A DNA stretch of 64,000 nucleotides from Henningerozyma blattae CBS 6284 (lineage: Eukaryota; Ascomycota; Saccharomycetes; Saccharomycetales; Saccharomycetaceae). Below, in pieces: positions 51,480 through 63,431 of the stretch (its first letter is position 1; the number at the start of each line of letters is the position of its first letter). The stretch covers positions 1,612,001 through 1,676,000 of the forward strand of contig NC_020186.1 in NCBI RefSeq assembly GCF_000315915.1, written 5' to 3'. A model generated the notes under the pieces. It saw only the letters and a list, made by a program, of their open reading frames with translations, was not told the origin of the DNA and made no database searches. Both the position numbers and the translations under genes were made by a program.

Positions 51480-51741
51480 AGTTTATTTATTAGTTTAAAA
51501 CTTAAAGAATTATAATTTAAGTTCCGTACTTTGTATCTTACGATACGGAATGTACGACTAAGACTCGTTCGGTTTGGTACTGGCGTAGGAGCGATTTGGT
51601 TATTTTTAATTTTAGTTGGGTAGTAGTTTGGTCCAAACGACAACCAATCCCTAAGACGAACCCCGAACCTTTTAATTACCCAGGCATAATGATAATGAAG
51701 ATGGCAATAGTGATGATCGTGATGAGTTGGATCAAAAAGTG
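50855..51741. other. HUL5 - SSH4-like intergenic
   Basis: Contains a T18 run (about 50,992-51,010), TCACGTGGC at about 51,036, a GC-richer patch to 51,165 and a (TA)n/(CA) run at 51,440-51,476. The small frame 50,947-51,165 looks spurious. The frame of the next gene is open back to a TAA at 51,673-51,675, encoding an acidic Asn/Asp-rich stretch without an ATG. Confidence 0.45.
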
Positions 51742-54072
51742 ATGATCGTTTCAGTGCTTTGCATGTTTGCCCTTTATATTCTAGTTATTGGAATTTATTT
51801 GATCACTAGATATACATTGAATAGATTTATTTGGCAAAGAAATAATATTAGAGTATCACTTTTGAACGCTGAAGAAAGATATAATGGTTCATCGTCCCGT
51901 AACACAGATTCTCATAGAGTTTCTATTAGGGTACCAAACACCCATTCACATTCTCATAGCCACAAGATTAATACTGTTTCCTCTTCAAGAAGTAGGAAAA
52001 ATAAGAAGAGAGATCCCTCTGAGATTTGGCCCAATATCTTAGATGATGAATTACAAGTTAAGGAGAAATTAATTGATCTTTCACCAGAAGAACAATTTTA
52101 TTATAAACAAGGGGAAGAATTTATTAGAACAAACCCACCCTTAATCATACCACAGTCACCTTCATCTTCATCCTCTTCATCCTCTTCTTCTCATAACAAT
52201 AACAATTCAAATACCATTGAAGATCCTATTGTTAATGATCAAACTAAAATGTACATTAAGGAGGAAGGTGCTAAAGCTTGGGAATTTAAATTAAATAACA
52301 ACTTACCAAATGATACCATTATTGTTGAAAACAAAACTGAACTAACATTCTTGAACTATAATTATGATGCTTCTATTTCTACTAATTTACCAATCCCCAG
52401 AATCAACAGAGTTTATTATGTGGAATTCAAGCTATTTGAATTGGATCCCAACGATCTTACATCTTCTGAAAATTCTCTTATTTCTTTTGGTTTAGCCACA
52501 AACCCATACCCTTATTTCAGATTACCAGGTAGGCATCATCATTCCATAGCTTATGATTCCAATGGTGCAAGAAGATTTAATGATTCATTTAAATTATCAA
52601 GTGATGTGAATTCTATTTTCCCATCATTTAGTAAAGGTGATATTATTGGTATAGGCTATAGGTCTCATTCAGGTACTGTTTTTTTCACAAGAAACGGTAA
52701 GAAGTTGAATGAAAAACCTATTGGTGGCCATATTAAAAATTGGAAGTTCAAATATTTGTATCCAATCGTTGGGTCTAATATCCCTTGTAAGATTCATGTT
52801 AATTTTGGTACTATTGGTTTTGTCTATATTGAAGCTAATGTTAAAAAATGGGGGTATGGTAAGACACATGGTAAAAAATTACCTCCTCCATCGTATGATG
52901 ATTATATTCAAGATACCTTGTTGGAAAGTGGTGATGAAGGGGGAGAAGAAGATGACGAACAACAACAAGGAGAAGAAGTGCCCCATGAATATGAAGATGA
53001 TGAAGAATATTACGATGAAGAGGATTATGATGAAGATTACGATGATGATTATACTTTACAATCAGATGAATTTGATGACGATGACGACGAAGATGACGAT
53101 GCAAGTGATTATTATGATGAATCAGATGGTTCATCTTCAATTGTTTCACCCAATGCTCATCCACATAGGAATCAAATAGATACTACTAATCAAGAATCTT
53201 CATCCAATGACCAAACAGTTTTAGCAAATACAAATGGTAGTAATACCAAGAATAATAATTTGAATCTTGATTCCGCATTGGCCTCAGTTGAAAATGATAA
53301 CAATGAACTTCATGTCACTACTGTCTTAACAAATCCTCGCCCAAGAACCAATTCTAATGTACGCCGTTCAAGAGCCAATTCTAATGTCCGTCGTTCAAGA
53401 GCCAATTCCACCGCACGTCGTTCTAGAGCTAATTCCACAAACCATGGACCATCACGTTCTAGAGCCAATTCCACCGTACAAGGTGGTAGCCATAGTACCG
53501 CTAGAAATTCTCATAGGAGAAATACAAGAAGTAAGATCCACCCACCAAAGATGAATTTGGATATTGTGGATAGTAACGGGGATCTATTACCACCTCCACC
53601 GGGATTCGAATTTAATTCATATCCTAACCCATCTTCATCTGGATCTATTTTGAATCATAATACATTCGAACAATACAATTTACAATTTATGCCTAATGAT
53701 CCACCTAATTATAGCGATTTAGATTTAGAAAAAGGACCAATTCCAATGAAAACCACAAAACATTTCTTAAAGAAACCTCCTACTACTACTAATAATAATG
53801 ATATGATTCTTTCCAATACAACCGTTGGCCGGTCTAACGGTTCCACGGATGATATCATGAATACCATCACACCTGTTGTGTCAGATAGACCCATGGTATT
53901 ACCTACATCGAATAACTTATCTCAAACTGCATTAACAGATGACGTCTTTTCTGATGATGAATTTACTAATGAATTACAACATTTATTAGAAAATACAGCA
54001 GAAGAAGATAATGATAATGATAACGAGAATGATAATGATGAGGAGGACGATCATTTGATTTCAAATCAGTGA
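51742..54072 (+). CDS. SSH4: Ssh4/Ear1-type SPRY-domain Rsp5 adaptor
   Basis: This encodes 776 residues from the first in-frame ATG (51,742); S. cerevisiae Ssh4 has 579 and Ear1 550. One N-terminal membrane helix (about 3-23) is followed by a His/Ser linker and the SPRY domain (about 195-365, with [15 protein letters not shown] and [12 protein letters not shown]). Two PPxY motifs for the Rsp5 WW domains lie at about 382-385 (PPSY) and 654-657 (PPNY). Between them lie a ~70-residue Asp/Glu/Tyr tract and five RSRANS-type repeats (about 536-585). Ssh4 and Ear1 recruit Rsp5 to sort permeases into multivesicular bodies. Which paralogue this is cannot be decided. The true N-terminus may lie upstream: the frame is open for 22 acidic codons before the ATG. 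Confidence 0.85.
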   Translation: MIVSVLCMFALYILVIGIYLITRYTLNRFIWQRNNIRVSLLNAEERYNGSSSRNTDSHRVSIRVPNTHSHSHSHKINTVSSSRSRKNKKRDPSEIWPNILDDELQVKEKLIDLSPEEQFYYKQGEEFIRTNPPLIIPQSPSSSSSSSSSSHNNNNSNTIEDPIVNDQTKMYIKEEGAKAWEFKLNNNLPNDTIIVENKTELTFLNYNYDASISTNLPIPRINRVYYVEFKLFELDPNDLTSSENSLISFGLATNPYPYFRLPGRHHHSIAYDSNGARRFNDSFKLSSDVNSIFPSFSKGDIIGIGYRSHSGTVFFTRNGKKLNEKPIGGHIKNWKFKYLYPIVGSNIPCKIHVNFGTIGFVYIEANVKKWGYGKTHGKKLPPPSYDDYIQDTLLESGDEGGEEDDEQQQGEEVPHEYEDDEEYYDEEDYDEDYDDDYTLQSDEFDDDDDEDDDASDYYDESDGSSSIVSPNAHPHRNQIDTTNQESSSNDQTVLANTNGSNTKNNNLNLDSALASVENDNNELHVTTVLTNPRPRTNSNVRRSRANSNVRRSRANSTARRSRANSTNHGPSRSRANSTVQGGSHSTARNSHRRNTRSKIHPPKMNLDIVDSNGDLLPPPPGFEFNSYPNPSSSGSILNHNTFEQYNLQFMPNDPPNYSDLDLEKGPIPMKTTKHFLKKPPTTTNNNDMILSNTTVGRSNGSTDDIMNTITPVVSDRPMVLPTSNNLSQTALTDDVFSDDEFTNELQHLLENTAEEDNDNDNENDNDEEDDHLISNQ

Positions 54073-56891
54073 GCATATTACTTAATTAACGACATTCTAC
54101 AACTTGCCATCGAAAAGCAAGCAAACTAACAACAAAAATAAACAAACGAACCTTAGTTTAATCTATTCATTTATTCATTCATTTATTCATTCATTCATTC
54201 ATTCACTTTTTTTTCATTTATTATTCATTTATTCATTTCGGCTTCGTACTTTTACATTGTCTCCCTTTTTATTATTAGTATTATTAAATTCCAAATCACT
54301 TAAAAAAAGCAAAAAAAAGCAATAAAAAAGCAATAAAAAAACATAAAATTCCAATGAAATTCCAATGATTGGTAATACATTTTTATACTACTATATATTA
54401 TTTATAAACATTTATATTCTATGCATATCGAACGAACTAAAACGAACCTTTATACTTTTTTGATTAGTCAACAATATAAAATGTTACTGTGGTTACCAAA
54501 TATTTTTTTTTTTTCAGATGGAAATTTCAATATTTACTGGATCTGTTAGTAGTTCCTATTGAAGCCGAGGCCGAATAATCCGACGGAAAACAACATCTGC
54601 CATAACAAATCCGTTGGAGATAGTCGAATGAATACTCAAGGTATTAATTAATCCAATACATTATTACGTAGAGAGACTTGAATTTTTAAAAAAAAGGTCA
54701 AACTTTAAAACTCTAACCTTTAAGTTTGATAATGTTGTAGGACTGTGTTACATAATAACCCAAAGAAGGTAATCATTGTGGCCACGCCATTACGCCATTA
54801 CGCCATTACGCTATTACGCCATTTAATGATACTACCTAACGATACGGTGGTATTGCAGCTTTTGCTATTTTTAAACAGGATAGAAAATTTCAGGAAGAAG
54901 TATCCATATAGCAAAAAAAAGATTTTCTTGATGAGTGTAGAAATGGCCAGCTTTACGAAATGCTAAGGCCAAGTAATTCTTAATCTATTGCTAGTTTATC
55001 CTGCAGGCTTTTTTTTATTTTTCCATCTACTTTTGTTGACTTCTTTGAGGGGAACATACCTAAAAAGAAGGGTGAAGTGGTATCGACTACCGTCTCTTGT
55101 AGCACACAGCATTTGTGACGTTTGGCAAAGATGACAACTCTTTCGTGGCCATTTCGTATCGTAGTAAGCAACCCTCTTATGTAACCGGCGTTCCAACGGT
55201 TCCTGAAATATAAACAGGCAAAACACAACCAAAGATGTACAATCTAAGAATAATCTACATACAACCCACGTACAACAATCCTTGTACAATCTACGTACAA
55301 CTCAAATACGATTCAATCATGATCAAAAACACGATTCAATCATGATCAAAAACACGATTCAATCATGATCAAAAACACGATTCAAGCACGAAACAAGAAC
55401 GTTGTTTATCCCCAGTGTTCACACTCTTCATCTTTATCAGATATGGAAAGAATTACCGTAACCTGCTCCACCCAGATACTGTTTCCTACTTGTTGCTTTT
55501 GCTACATGGGCACTAACAACCTAACGTATATCTGGCAGAACAACCTTGCCGTGCCTTTCAAAGTGAGTCGTGGCTGTTATTGGCTCCTACTTAAAGTTTA
55601 TCGCCCCAAGAACACATCCTGGAGAACAAATCTGTCACGCATCCTTATTCTTGCTCTCCTCGACACCATAGAAATGAAAGCACTATTTCACAAGAAACAA
55701 GAAGCACCGTTAAAGATATCCAAAGTGGCATTGCTTGTGGAAATCCCAAAGCCTCAAACAACCGTGAAACGTATGCAGTAATATCTAGCTACCCTTTACA
55801 TACACCCATCCATTTAAAACAGAAAACCAAAAAGAAAGACAAAAAAAAAAATTAAAATTAGACTTAATAAATTTTTCATTCAATTTATTACAATCACCCC
55901 CTTGTCTACGAATCGTCTACGGATTGTCTCCGGCCTGTCTAAGACTTATCTAGGGCCATTTACCACTCTTACCACATATTTTCCGACCGAAATTAATGGA
56001 ATTCAATCTTTAAACTCTAGTTTTTGACATATTCTATTTATCGTACTTACTCGATTAGTGGTGTGTTATTTGGGTCAAATCTAATTATCTTTCGCTCTAC
56101 ATGTGTTTGTGTAATAATTGTACAAGACGTATTCCGGAATCATACTTGCCTCTTGCTCATCTTATTCCGAATTTAGACATTTCCCAAAGAGGCAGAATCG
56201 GAATTTGGTTTTTCACTTTGGCTTTTTACTTATACTTTTGTTTGCTATTAATATAATTATTATTATTTTGTATTTTATTCTATTTTTTTTATGCTATTTT
56301 ATTTTTTACTTTATTTTACTTTATTTTATTTTTATTTTTATTTTTTCTCTTAATGCAATATCATATACTTTAATTGTCTTTTCTTATTTACAAGAACATT
56401 TTAGGATATGGGGCTACGACTGTTATGCAAGGTACCCTGAGAAGTCGACAAACACCTCTTTGTTGTAAATATAACATTCTTTTATCTATCTATGGTATTT
56501 AAAATTCTCACATAAACTGCCGTACTAAAATCTTAGATTACTAGTTTTTCTCTGTATCCGACTAACTGACTAATAATAAGATTAATAAGTATTTCTTTTG
56601 TAAATGAAATCTTAAATTTATGAAAGCCAAAAAAACACCAGTTAATCACCATAAAATATTTCCTCTTTTTATCATCCTCATATAATCGTTGGTATGTAGA
56701 ATAATTATGAACAGAATAGTAAAAAAAAAATTTCCTTTAACTAGATAACTTACTACTTACTACCATCTGCAAATATCTCTATTGACAATAGTAGTATTTT
56801 ACTTCTATTGTATCTTACTTACTTAGTACATTGTAAAAAGTTCCCACTTGATAACGTTATATTTTTTTGGTCTAGTTTTTTTTCTTTGGCA

Positions 56892-56922
<31 letters not shown>

Positions 56923-57767
56923 GGCGATACTAAACTCTAGAATCAATTAAATCGTAATATTATCTCTTAATTTTAATGTTCTTGAAACCTTAAGTCTCAC
57001 TCCATCTTGATATTTTCCAAAAATGATTCTTAGAACATTTTGACCCACCCTTTCATATATCGCAATTCACAATTCACAAATCACAATTCACAAATTACAA
57101 ATTTACAACTTTACAAATATATCTCCTCAAATAACCCTGCACAGATAACCCTTCTTTTTAATTCGCATTATTATCATTATTATTATTATTTAATATTAAT
57201 TTTTTTTCTTCTTCTTCTTAAAAAGTTCCTCGCCATTCATTATTATAAATAATAGCCTTTATTTCACAATACAGAACCTAAAAAAAAATTCTTTTTACTG
57301 TCATATTTTCAAGAATTATATTTTTTTTTTATATTTTTTAGATCTATTTCAAGATCTTATCATTAAGTTATTGATATTTTTGAACTTTCAACGTTTCTTT
57401 ATTATAAAGTAGAAAAAATATACGCTTTCGAGAATTTTATTTGGGTGATAGGCATTTTTTTTTCCTAAAATAAAATTAAATAATACAAAAAAAAAAAAAA
57501 AAATAAATAATATTATAACAAGAGCATTCAAAATATTTTTATATTGAATTGCTATTTTTATCATATAGAGAAAATCTCATTTATTCATATATTCAACTAT
57601 TTTTTTTTATCTTATTATTACATTTTTTTTTATTTTGTAACTTTTTGCATCATACTCTCTATTATTTATTAAAAAAACCTGCCAATATTTTCAAATAAAT
57701 TCAATATATTCAATATTTCAAATAGTAATACCAAAGATATTTAAATCATATTTTTATTAATTCAGGA
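54073..57767. other. 3.7-kb intergenic with short tandem repeats
   Basis: Holds (TCAT)n-type tandem sequence at about 54,165-54,235. Two TCCRNYGGA sites (54,579-54,587 and 54,610-54,618) match the consensus reported for Lys14. Four to five copies of a CGCCATTA unit lie at 54,784-54,822, and a 23-bp direct repeat at 55,308-55,376. A T27 run sits near 56,890. The frame 55,365-55,781 (138 codons, +) has Cys/Trp/Met content not typical of translated AT-rich DNA, but no recognisable domain; I leave it uncalled. The last 700 bp are an AT-rich leader of the next gene. Confidence 0.5.
55308..55389 (+). repeat. 23-bp direct tandem repeat, 3.5 copies
   Basis: Three identical 23-bp units (starting ACGATTCAATCATGATC) at 55,308, 55,331 and 55,354, plus a partial fourth. 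Each carries the palindrome ATCATGAT. Confidence 0.9.
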
Positions 57768-59996
57768 ATGGGCGTGCAAACAATGTGCAAACCTTTACCA
57801 TCAGATTCAAACCCATCAACAAGCTCATATCAAAAACCCTATAGAAGAAAATCTTATAATAGTTATTCAAGAAATGGTTGCATACTTTGTAAAAAAGCTC
57901 ATGTAAAATGTACTGAAGAAAAACCAGAATGCTTCAGATGTGTTAGAATGAATTTAGAATGTGAATATGGTGATAATATAAGAAATAATATAATTAAAAT
58001 CAGTTCTGCCCGTAATTTATCTCAATCTACAAATTTTACAACCAATAATTCGAATCATCTTATTCATTCTCATAGCACTAATAATCTTCATCAGCATCAT
58101 AATAATAATAATATTCATACAAATAAAAAATCTTATTCTTCAAGGCAAGGAATTAAATTTGTAAATAAATCTAATTTTATATCAAAAAGAATTAATCATC
58201 ATGAATTTTTAAAAAATTGGTTTGAAAAAGAATCCAAGGATGATACAATTTTAGAAGACAATTATTATAAAAGAAATTATCCTTCTCTGAAAAATTTATT
58301 AGAAAATAAACCAAGATCATCTTCAGACTCAGGTTTGAATTATTCAGATATTAATGATAATAAAAGACAAACTTATTTTAATGTATTTACTTTTTTCGTC
58401 CAGTCAGATTTAAATTTACTAAAATTATTAAATTTCGATTTTGACCAAAGAACTTCCTCAATTACATTAAGTAATACTTCGGATCTTTCCACTGTAAAAG
58501 TTGCTATTGATAGTTCATTCGATTGCTCTACTGAAACCTACAAAAGTGATATAGAAAATTTAATCAAAACTACTTTCAAAACAACATGTGACGATCTAAA
58601 TAAGGAAGATATGTTGGATGATAAAAAAAAAAGTTTGCATTTATTATTGGAAAATGATCCAATTGCAAATATTATCAAAAATATGAATGGCAATACAAAA
58701 GATGTTTTAAATACTTTAAATTTAGATGATGTAATCTTAATGAAATATTGCTGGAGAACTTTTGCCTACTTTATTGCAAATGGAACTTTTAAATGTACTT
58801 TACCGTCTGTATTTTCCAATTACATCTCAAATTTGAAATCTATACTGATTAAATCTACTGAGTTACAACAAGCAATGAGATATATAGTTTCTACATTTTT
58901 AAAAGCTGAATATACTAAAAGTAATCAATTAGAATTGGCAGCTAGTTGGGATCGTTATGTTAGATTACCAACTCTTGAAGTCTGTTTAAAATTTGCCAAT
59001 GATTATGTTCAAAATTTATCAAGTTCTGAAGATTATTTGTTTTTAGTATTGTTTTCTGCCATATTATTTAAAGGTAATAAGTTTGGGGGTAATCCAACTT
59101 GGAGACTTCATGTAAGAGAAATGACTAGACTAATTAGAATTACTGAGGATTTATTAGATTTGGAAAACCAAAAAGTTTCAGCCAATGGTATTGGTGCTCC
59201 ATATTTATACTCAAAGACCTTTATTGGTTATACTGAATTATTGAATTGGATAATTTGTGATGAAGGTGGTGCAATTTCAAGCAATAAATCTCTAAGTTTT
59301 CTTTTTGCTAAATCCTCTTATTTACCATCATGCCTAATTGGCAAAAAATATAATATCTTAACTGGATATATGATCACTCTACATCCAATTCTTAGATCTA
59401 TTACTTTAGAGATTGTAAAATTGAAAGCCAAAGGTATAAACATTTCAGGTTTTAATATAATTTTGTTTAAATTCTTCAACAAGACTACATCAATTAAACA
59501 AAAATTTAATTTATTTGGTGAAAAAATTTTAACTAAATTGGAGAATTTATCTTCTTATAATGATTTACAAACTTGTTTACAAGATATTCAAGAAACTAAT
59601 CCCAGATTGCATTTAATTTTAACAAATTGTCATAACGTTAGTCAGTTGACTTTGGAAGTTTATATCAGAACATTTTTCATTACTCCAAGCTTTGAAAATA
59701 GTGAAAAAATCATCAATCTTTTAACTTCAATTTTAACTATTTGGAATTCAATGCCTGAAACTGTAAGTACTGGCACTGTATCCTTGTGGGCACTTTATAT
59801 TCCAGCTTTAATTTCAAGAATTTCTCATCATGAGACGTTGTTTAATGGGTTTTATGGAATTCTAAAACAATATTCTAATTCATATATTTTCTTAGCTTCA
59901 AGGTTGATAGGTAAATTGGATGCATTGAATAAAATGATAAAGGAAAACAAAATCGAACATTTAACAGAATACGAATGTGATTTTCCAATATCCTAG
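57768..59996 (+). CDS. Zn2Cys6 transcription factor, Lys14/Uga3-like
   Basis: This encodes 742 residues. The zinc cluster is at residues 38-65 with C38-x2-C41-x6-C48-x6-C55-x2-C58-x6-C65 (NGCILCKKAHVKCTEEKPEC). A His/Asn-rich linker (about 90-115) precedes a long C-terminal regulatory region resembling the fungal_trans_2 family (Uga3, Lys14, Tea1 class), for example GTVSLWALYIPALISRI near 665. The nearby pair of TCCRNYGGA sites 3.2 kb upstream would fit a Lys14-type factor (activator of lysine biosynthesis genes), but the assignment is tentative. The leader is extremely AT-rich. The unclear orthology is why I give no symbol. Confidence 0.85.
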   Translation: MGVQTMCKPLPSDSNPSTSSYQKPYRRKSYNSYSRNGCILCKKAHVKCTEEKPECFRCVRMNLECEYGDNIRNNIIKISSARNLSQSTNFTTNNSNHLIHSHSTNNLHQHHNNNNIHTNKKSYSSRQGIKFVNKSNFISKRINHHEFLKNWFEKESKDDTILEDNYYKRNYPSLKNLLENKPRSSSDSGLNYSDINDNKRQTYFNVFTFFVQSDLNLLKLLNFDFDQRTSSITLSNTSDLSTVKVAIDSSFDCSTETYKSDIENLIKTTFKTTCDDLNKEDMLDDKKKSLHLLLENDPIANIIKNMNGNTKDVLNTLNLDDVILMKYCWRTFAYFIANGTFKCTLPSVFSNYISNLKSILIKSTELQQAMRYIVSTFLKAEYTKSNQLELAASWDRYVRLPTLEVCLKFANDYVQNLSSSEDYLFLVLFSAILFKGNKFGGNPTWRLHVREMTRLIRITEDLLDLENQKVSANGIGAPYLYSKTFIGYTELLNWIICDEGGAISSNKSLSFLFAKSSYLPSCLIGKKYNILTGYMITLHPILRSITLEIVKLKAKGINISGFNIILFKFFNKTTSIKQKFNLFGEKILTKLENLSSYNDLQTCLQDIQETNPRLHLILTNCHNVSQLTLEVYIRTFFITPSFENSEKIINLLTSILTIWNSMPETVSTGTVSLWALYIPALISRISHHETLFNGFYGILKQYSNSYIFLASRLIGKLDALNKMIKENKIEHLTEYECDFPIS

Positions 59997-62612
59997 CTTT
60001 AGTGAAGCTAGTTATTATTAATAATATTTGTCAAAAAAATAAAAATAAAAATAAAAAATAAAAAATAAAATAAAATAATTAACTATACAAGGAATTTGCA
60101 TATTTGGTAGTAACCTCATCATTGGGTTACCACACTAAAAACCAAACAAACTTATTGTTCTAGTCAGTGCATTAGTTGTAGACGTGTTCTTTTTTTCTTT
60201 TCTTCATTCCATCATGGATAGTTGTTAATTTTTATAATTAATGTCATATTTTTTTTCTCATTACTTTGTTATGTATTTCTGTACTTTTTTTTTAATATTC
60301 TTTTAAAATTTAACGATCTTACTTTTTTTTGCCATTATTATTAAGTATTTAACTATCTTTATTTTTTCCAATATTATTAATTAAATGCATATACAATGAT
60401 TTATTTCTTCCTTCTTCCTACATATAAGATTGTTTTTCTTTGCTTTTTTCATTTAGTACCATTCCGTTCTATAAAATTCATTCTTGAAGAAAAAATTCTA
60501 CCAGGGGGCAAGATCTTAAACTAACGATCGTAAAGCAATTAATTGTGCAAGCTGTTTTTCAGCAATTGATTATGCAAGTTGTTTTTAAGCAATTGGCTCT
60601 TTTAAAAGCCTGATTTCTTATAACTACTAGTGGGCTATCTTCTCCAATACCTTTTTTTTACAAAAATTCATTGAGATGTTTCATAGACAATAGAATATGA
60701 AGTATTTTGGGATATTTTTCTCAACGCCAAAATGATTCAAAAAACAACATCTAGAAAAAAAGTTTAAGACACAATCGACTCAGAAAAACCCTTTTAGACT
60801 ATTTGAAAAAAACAACTTTTCCAATCTACAAAAGCACAAAATAAAAACAACGAATCTACAAGATAAGATTTTTAGGTTTATTTTCTGTTCTAGATCAAAG
60901 CTTTATCGGTATCAAAAAAAAACTGGCCATATCTCAATTATTATCTGGTATGAAATCAGTTTAGCAATCGGAGTTATTATATAAGCTCAGGCACGGATAA
61001 ATAGGAATATGTTTCCTTTATAGATGTTCCTATTTAATCTGGAAATATTTGTACTTTAAGTCACGTCAATGCTATTTTTTTGTTGTAGATTTTTCCCAGA
61101 TTAGATACAGAAATGAATCGATAATATTACTATATTGGATGATCTTCTTTTTGAACAAATCTTACGGTAGTGTAGCCTTAATTGATTAATTTGTCTAAAA
61201 AAAAAATCACCCATAGATTTAATTTAAAATAAACAATCAAATTAAGGTTGATTAAGTTTCTATTTATTTATTTCTTTTGATCATGCTGTGACTCTATATC
61301 ACCGATAGAAATAGAGGTAATTAATTCCTCGATTTAGAAATCTTTTCCTGAACGAGGAAACTCCGGAATATATTTTTTATTTTTGTCGAACGATACTTTA
61401 ATAAAATAAGTCATTGACCAGTAAATTGATCAATATTTATTTTTTAAATTGGATTTGACAAATGTTTATTTTTGGATAATTCAAGGTTCCTTTGTTTGGT
61501 CTCAAGCTCTGCCAGTTTTAGAGACGACCAGTAAGTGAAGGAAAACTTTCATTTATGTTTAACAACTTTATTCTACCAACAAAGTAGAAAGTTACGGTTA
61601 CCGTTACGTTAGGAATATGATACCAATATGCAATTGATATCGGATGGCATTTTTCACTAAGGGTTATAGGCAATTGCAAAGAGATGATAAAATTAGGGGC
61701 GTATTTCCACGGAATTTTTCCAGCCACGAAATAGATGGTCTGATGACATACAATTTAGGAAATATTTTAAAATTGCTAGTTTGGGGTAGAACCTCCAAGG
61801 CATGAAACGAGTCAGCAACAATTTTGAGGAGTCAAATTCAAATTTAAAATTGGAAAAGTTACAAAAATTGGAAAATCAAAAAAAGTAAAGTATCGTGACT
61901 GACCGACTCGAATCTTGAAAAAGATTAGTGCTTAATTTCAAAACAGGTAAACTTTTCCCATGTTTCAACAAAGGTTCAATCGATTAAGTGATCCGATTGC
62001 TCCTCCCCTCCCCCATCACTTTCAAGGTTATCGTAATGGGAACGTCATCAGTATTTAGGCTGACAAGATGTATAGTATTCAAAAAAAGATGTCAATTTTT
62101 TGACTTAAACGAAATCCGATTGTGTTTGAAATTCAAACAATCTGCCACTTCCCCCACTTTTTGAACACCTTCTACCCAAATTTGTCAAGATATTTTTATT
62201 TTTGAAACACCAACAAATTCTTTAAAACAGCTTCAACTACTCTCTCGATCACTACGTACCATGTTTACCGTCTTATTTTTTTTACTGTCACTTGACAAGT
62301 TTCTATGGCAACCAATGCCAGATGAGTCTTAATCTCCCAAAAGTCCGATAGATTCCGAGACAGTCTATTTTTATATGAAATCTTCCCCAGAATTCCTATA
62401 CTTAAGCAATGCCGAGACGTCTTGAAACATCAGTTCACCCTTTATTGTTTGTTTAGTAATCAGAAAAAACAACAAAGAAACAAACAAAAGACGAATGACA
62501 AACAAAGAAACAAAGGACAAAGAAACAAAGGACAACAATAAAAGACTATACATTTGCGAACAACTTTAATGGCTAATACAGATATACACTATTAAGTTAT
62601 CAAAAAAAAATA
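59997..62612. other. 2.6-kb intergenic
   Basis: No convincing coding frame. A 27-bp direct repeat (AGCAATTGATTATGCAAG type) occurs 2.3 times at 60,534-60,594. (AAAAT)n sequence follows the stop of the upstream gene (60,040-60,080). A CT-rich block (62,000-62,020) and AAAGAAACAAAGGAC repeats (62,470-62,535) precede the last gene. Confidence 0.45.
60534..60594 (+). repeat. 27-bp imperfect direct repeat
   Basis: Units at 60,534, 60,561 and (partial) 60,588, each starting AGCAATT and containing GCAAG(C/T)TGTTTTT. Three differences separate the two full copies. Confidence 0.8.
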
Positions 62613-63431
62613 ATGTTTGGAATAAAACAGGACCCTACCCATCGCTCTACTCAAGGGATTGGTCTATCGAAACCTACTTTTTCAGGTTGGTTTGTAGGTT
62701 TAAACCCTCGTATGAATCAATTATTTAGAACTCAACTGTTATATCTAAAAAGAAGAAATAAAGTACCTCTTTTCTTAACTTCTACCCCTTACTTGGAATC
62801 TTATTATTCTTCCACTGCTCAATCTGCAGCAAGAGTATCTGCCAAGAATTTGATTTCACACCCAACTGGTTTTAATGGAAAGATACTATCTACTCCAGTC
62901 TTAGGTTTTAAACAAGACGAAAATTCCAGAGATGTACCATTATGTATAAGAGTTTCACATTTAAATCTTTTAGAAAATTTTTTTTGTATCATTTTAATGA
63001 TATCATTAAGTATATTAAAAAAATTACCAATATGGAAACCAATTATTTGGGTTATTTATTTAATGAAAACGATATTGATTCTTATTGAATTAAGTTTATA
63101 TTTACAACAGTATTTTAATCCTACAAGTTTAAACACTCAAGTTCAAGATATAAATTTACAAAACGACAAGGAACAAGTAGTTTCAAATAACAAAGACCCT
63201 AATGATTTATCGAAAACAATCGTTTTATTATCATTTTGTATTGTAGGTAAATTTATTATACCATATTTATTTGCAAGTTTGAGAAGTGTTTCCACCTCTC
63301 GAATTATTATTCTAGATTTACTTTTCCCTATCCCTTACAGTTTGATTACATTATATTTTTCTAATACATTAATTCATTTAACTTTTTCTCAAGAAAAGTT
63401 GAAAGAAATTGATGACAAAAAACTTGATTAA
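62613..63431 (+). CDS. Unrecognised multi-pass membrane protein
   Basis: This encodes 272 residues. The first ~105 are hydrophilic, with basic and aromatic residues and a repeated Gly/Ser/Thr pattern (HRSTQGIGLSKPTFSGWFVGLNP). Then come about four hydrophobic segments, near 115-135, 143-165, 203-220 and 232-258, with an Asn/Gln/Asp loop (about 172-198) in the middle, and a short charged tail. There is no N-terminal signal peptide. Codon choice and composition look genuine. I do not recognise the family; ER or nuclear-envelope location is only a guess from the topology. Confidence 0.7.
   Translation: MFGIKQDPTHRSTQGIGLSKPTFSGWFVGLNPRMNQLFRTQLLYLKRRNKVPLFLTSTPYLESYYSSTAQSAARVSAKNLISHPTGFNGKILSTPVLGFKQDENSRDVPLCIRVSHLNLLENFFCIILMISLSILKKLPIWKPIIWVIYLMKTILILIELSLYLQQYFNPTSLNTQVQDINLQNDKEQVVSNNKDPNDLSKTIVLLSFCIVGKFIIPYLFASLRSVSTSRIIILDLLFPIPYSLITLYFSNTLIHLTFSQEKLKEIDDKKLD

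Noticed and set aside
54980..55289. Two overlapping minus-strand frames of 82-97 codons
   Set aside because: They are in different frames over the same DNA, with no domain or homology recognised and no regulatory context.
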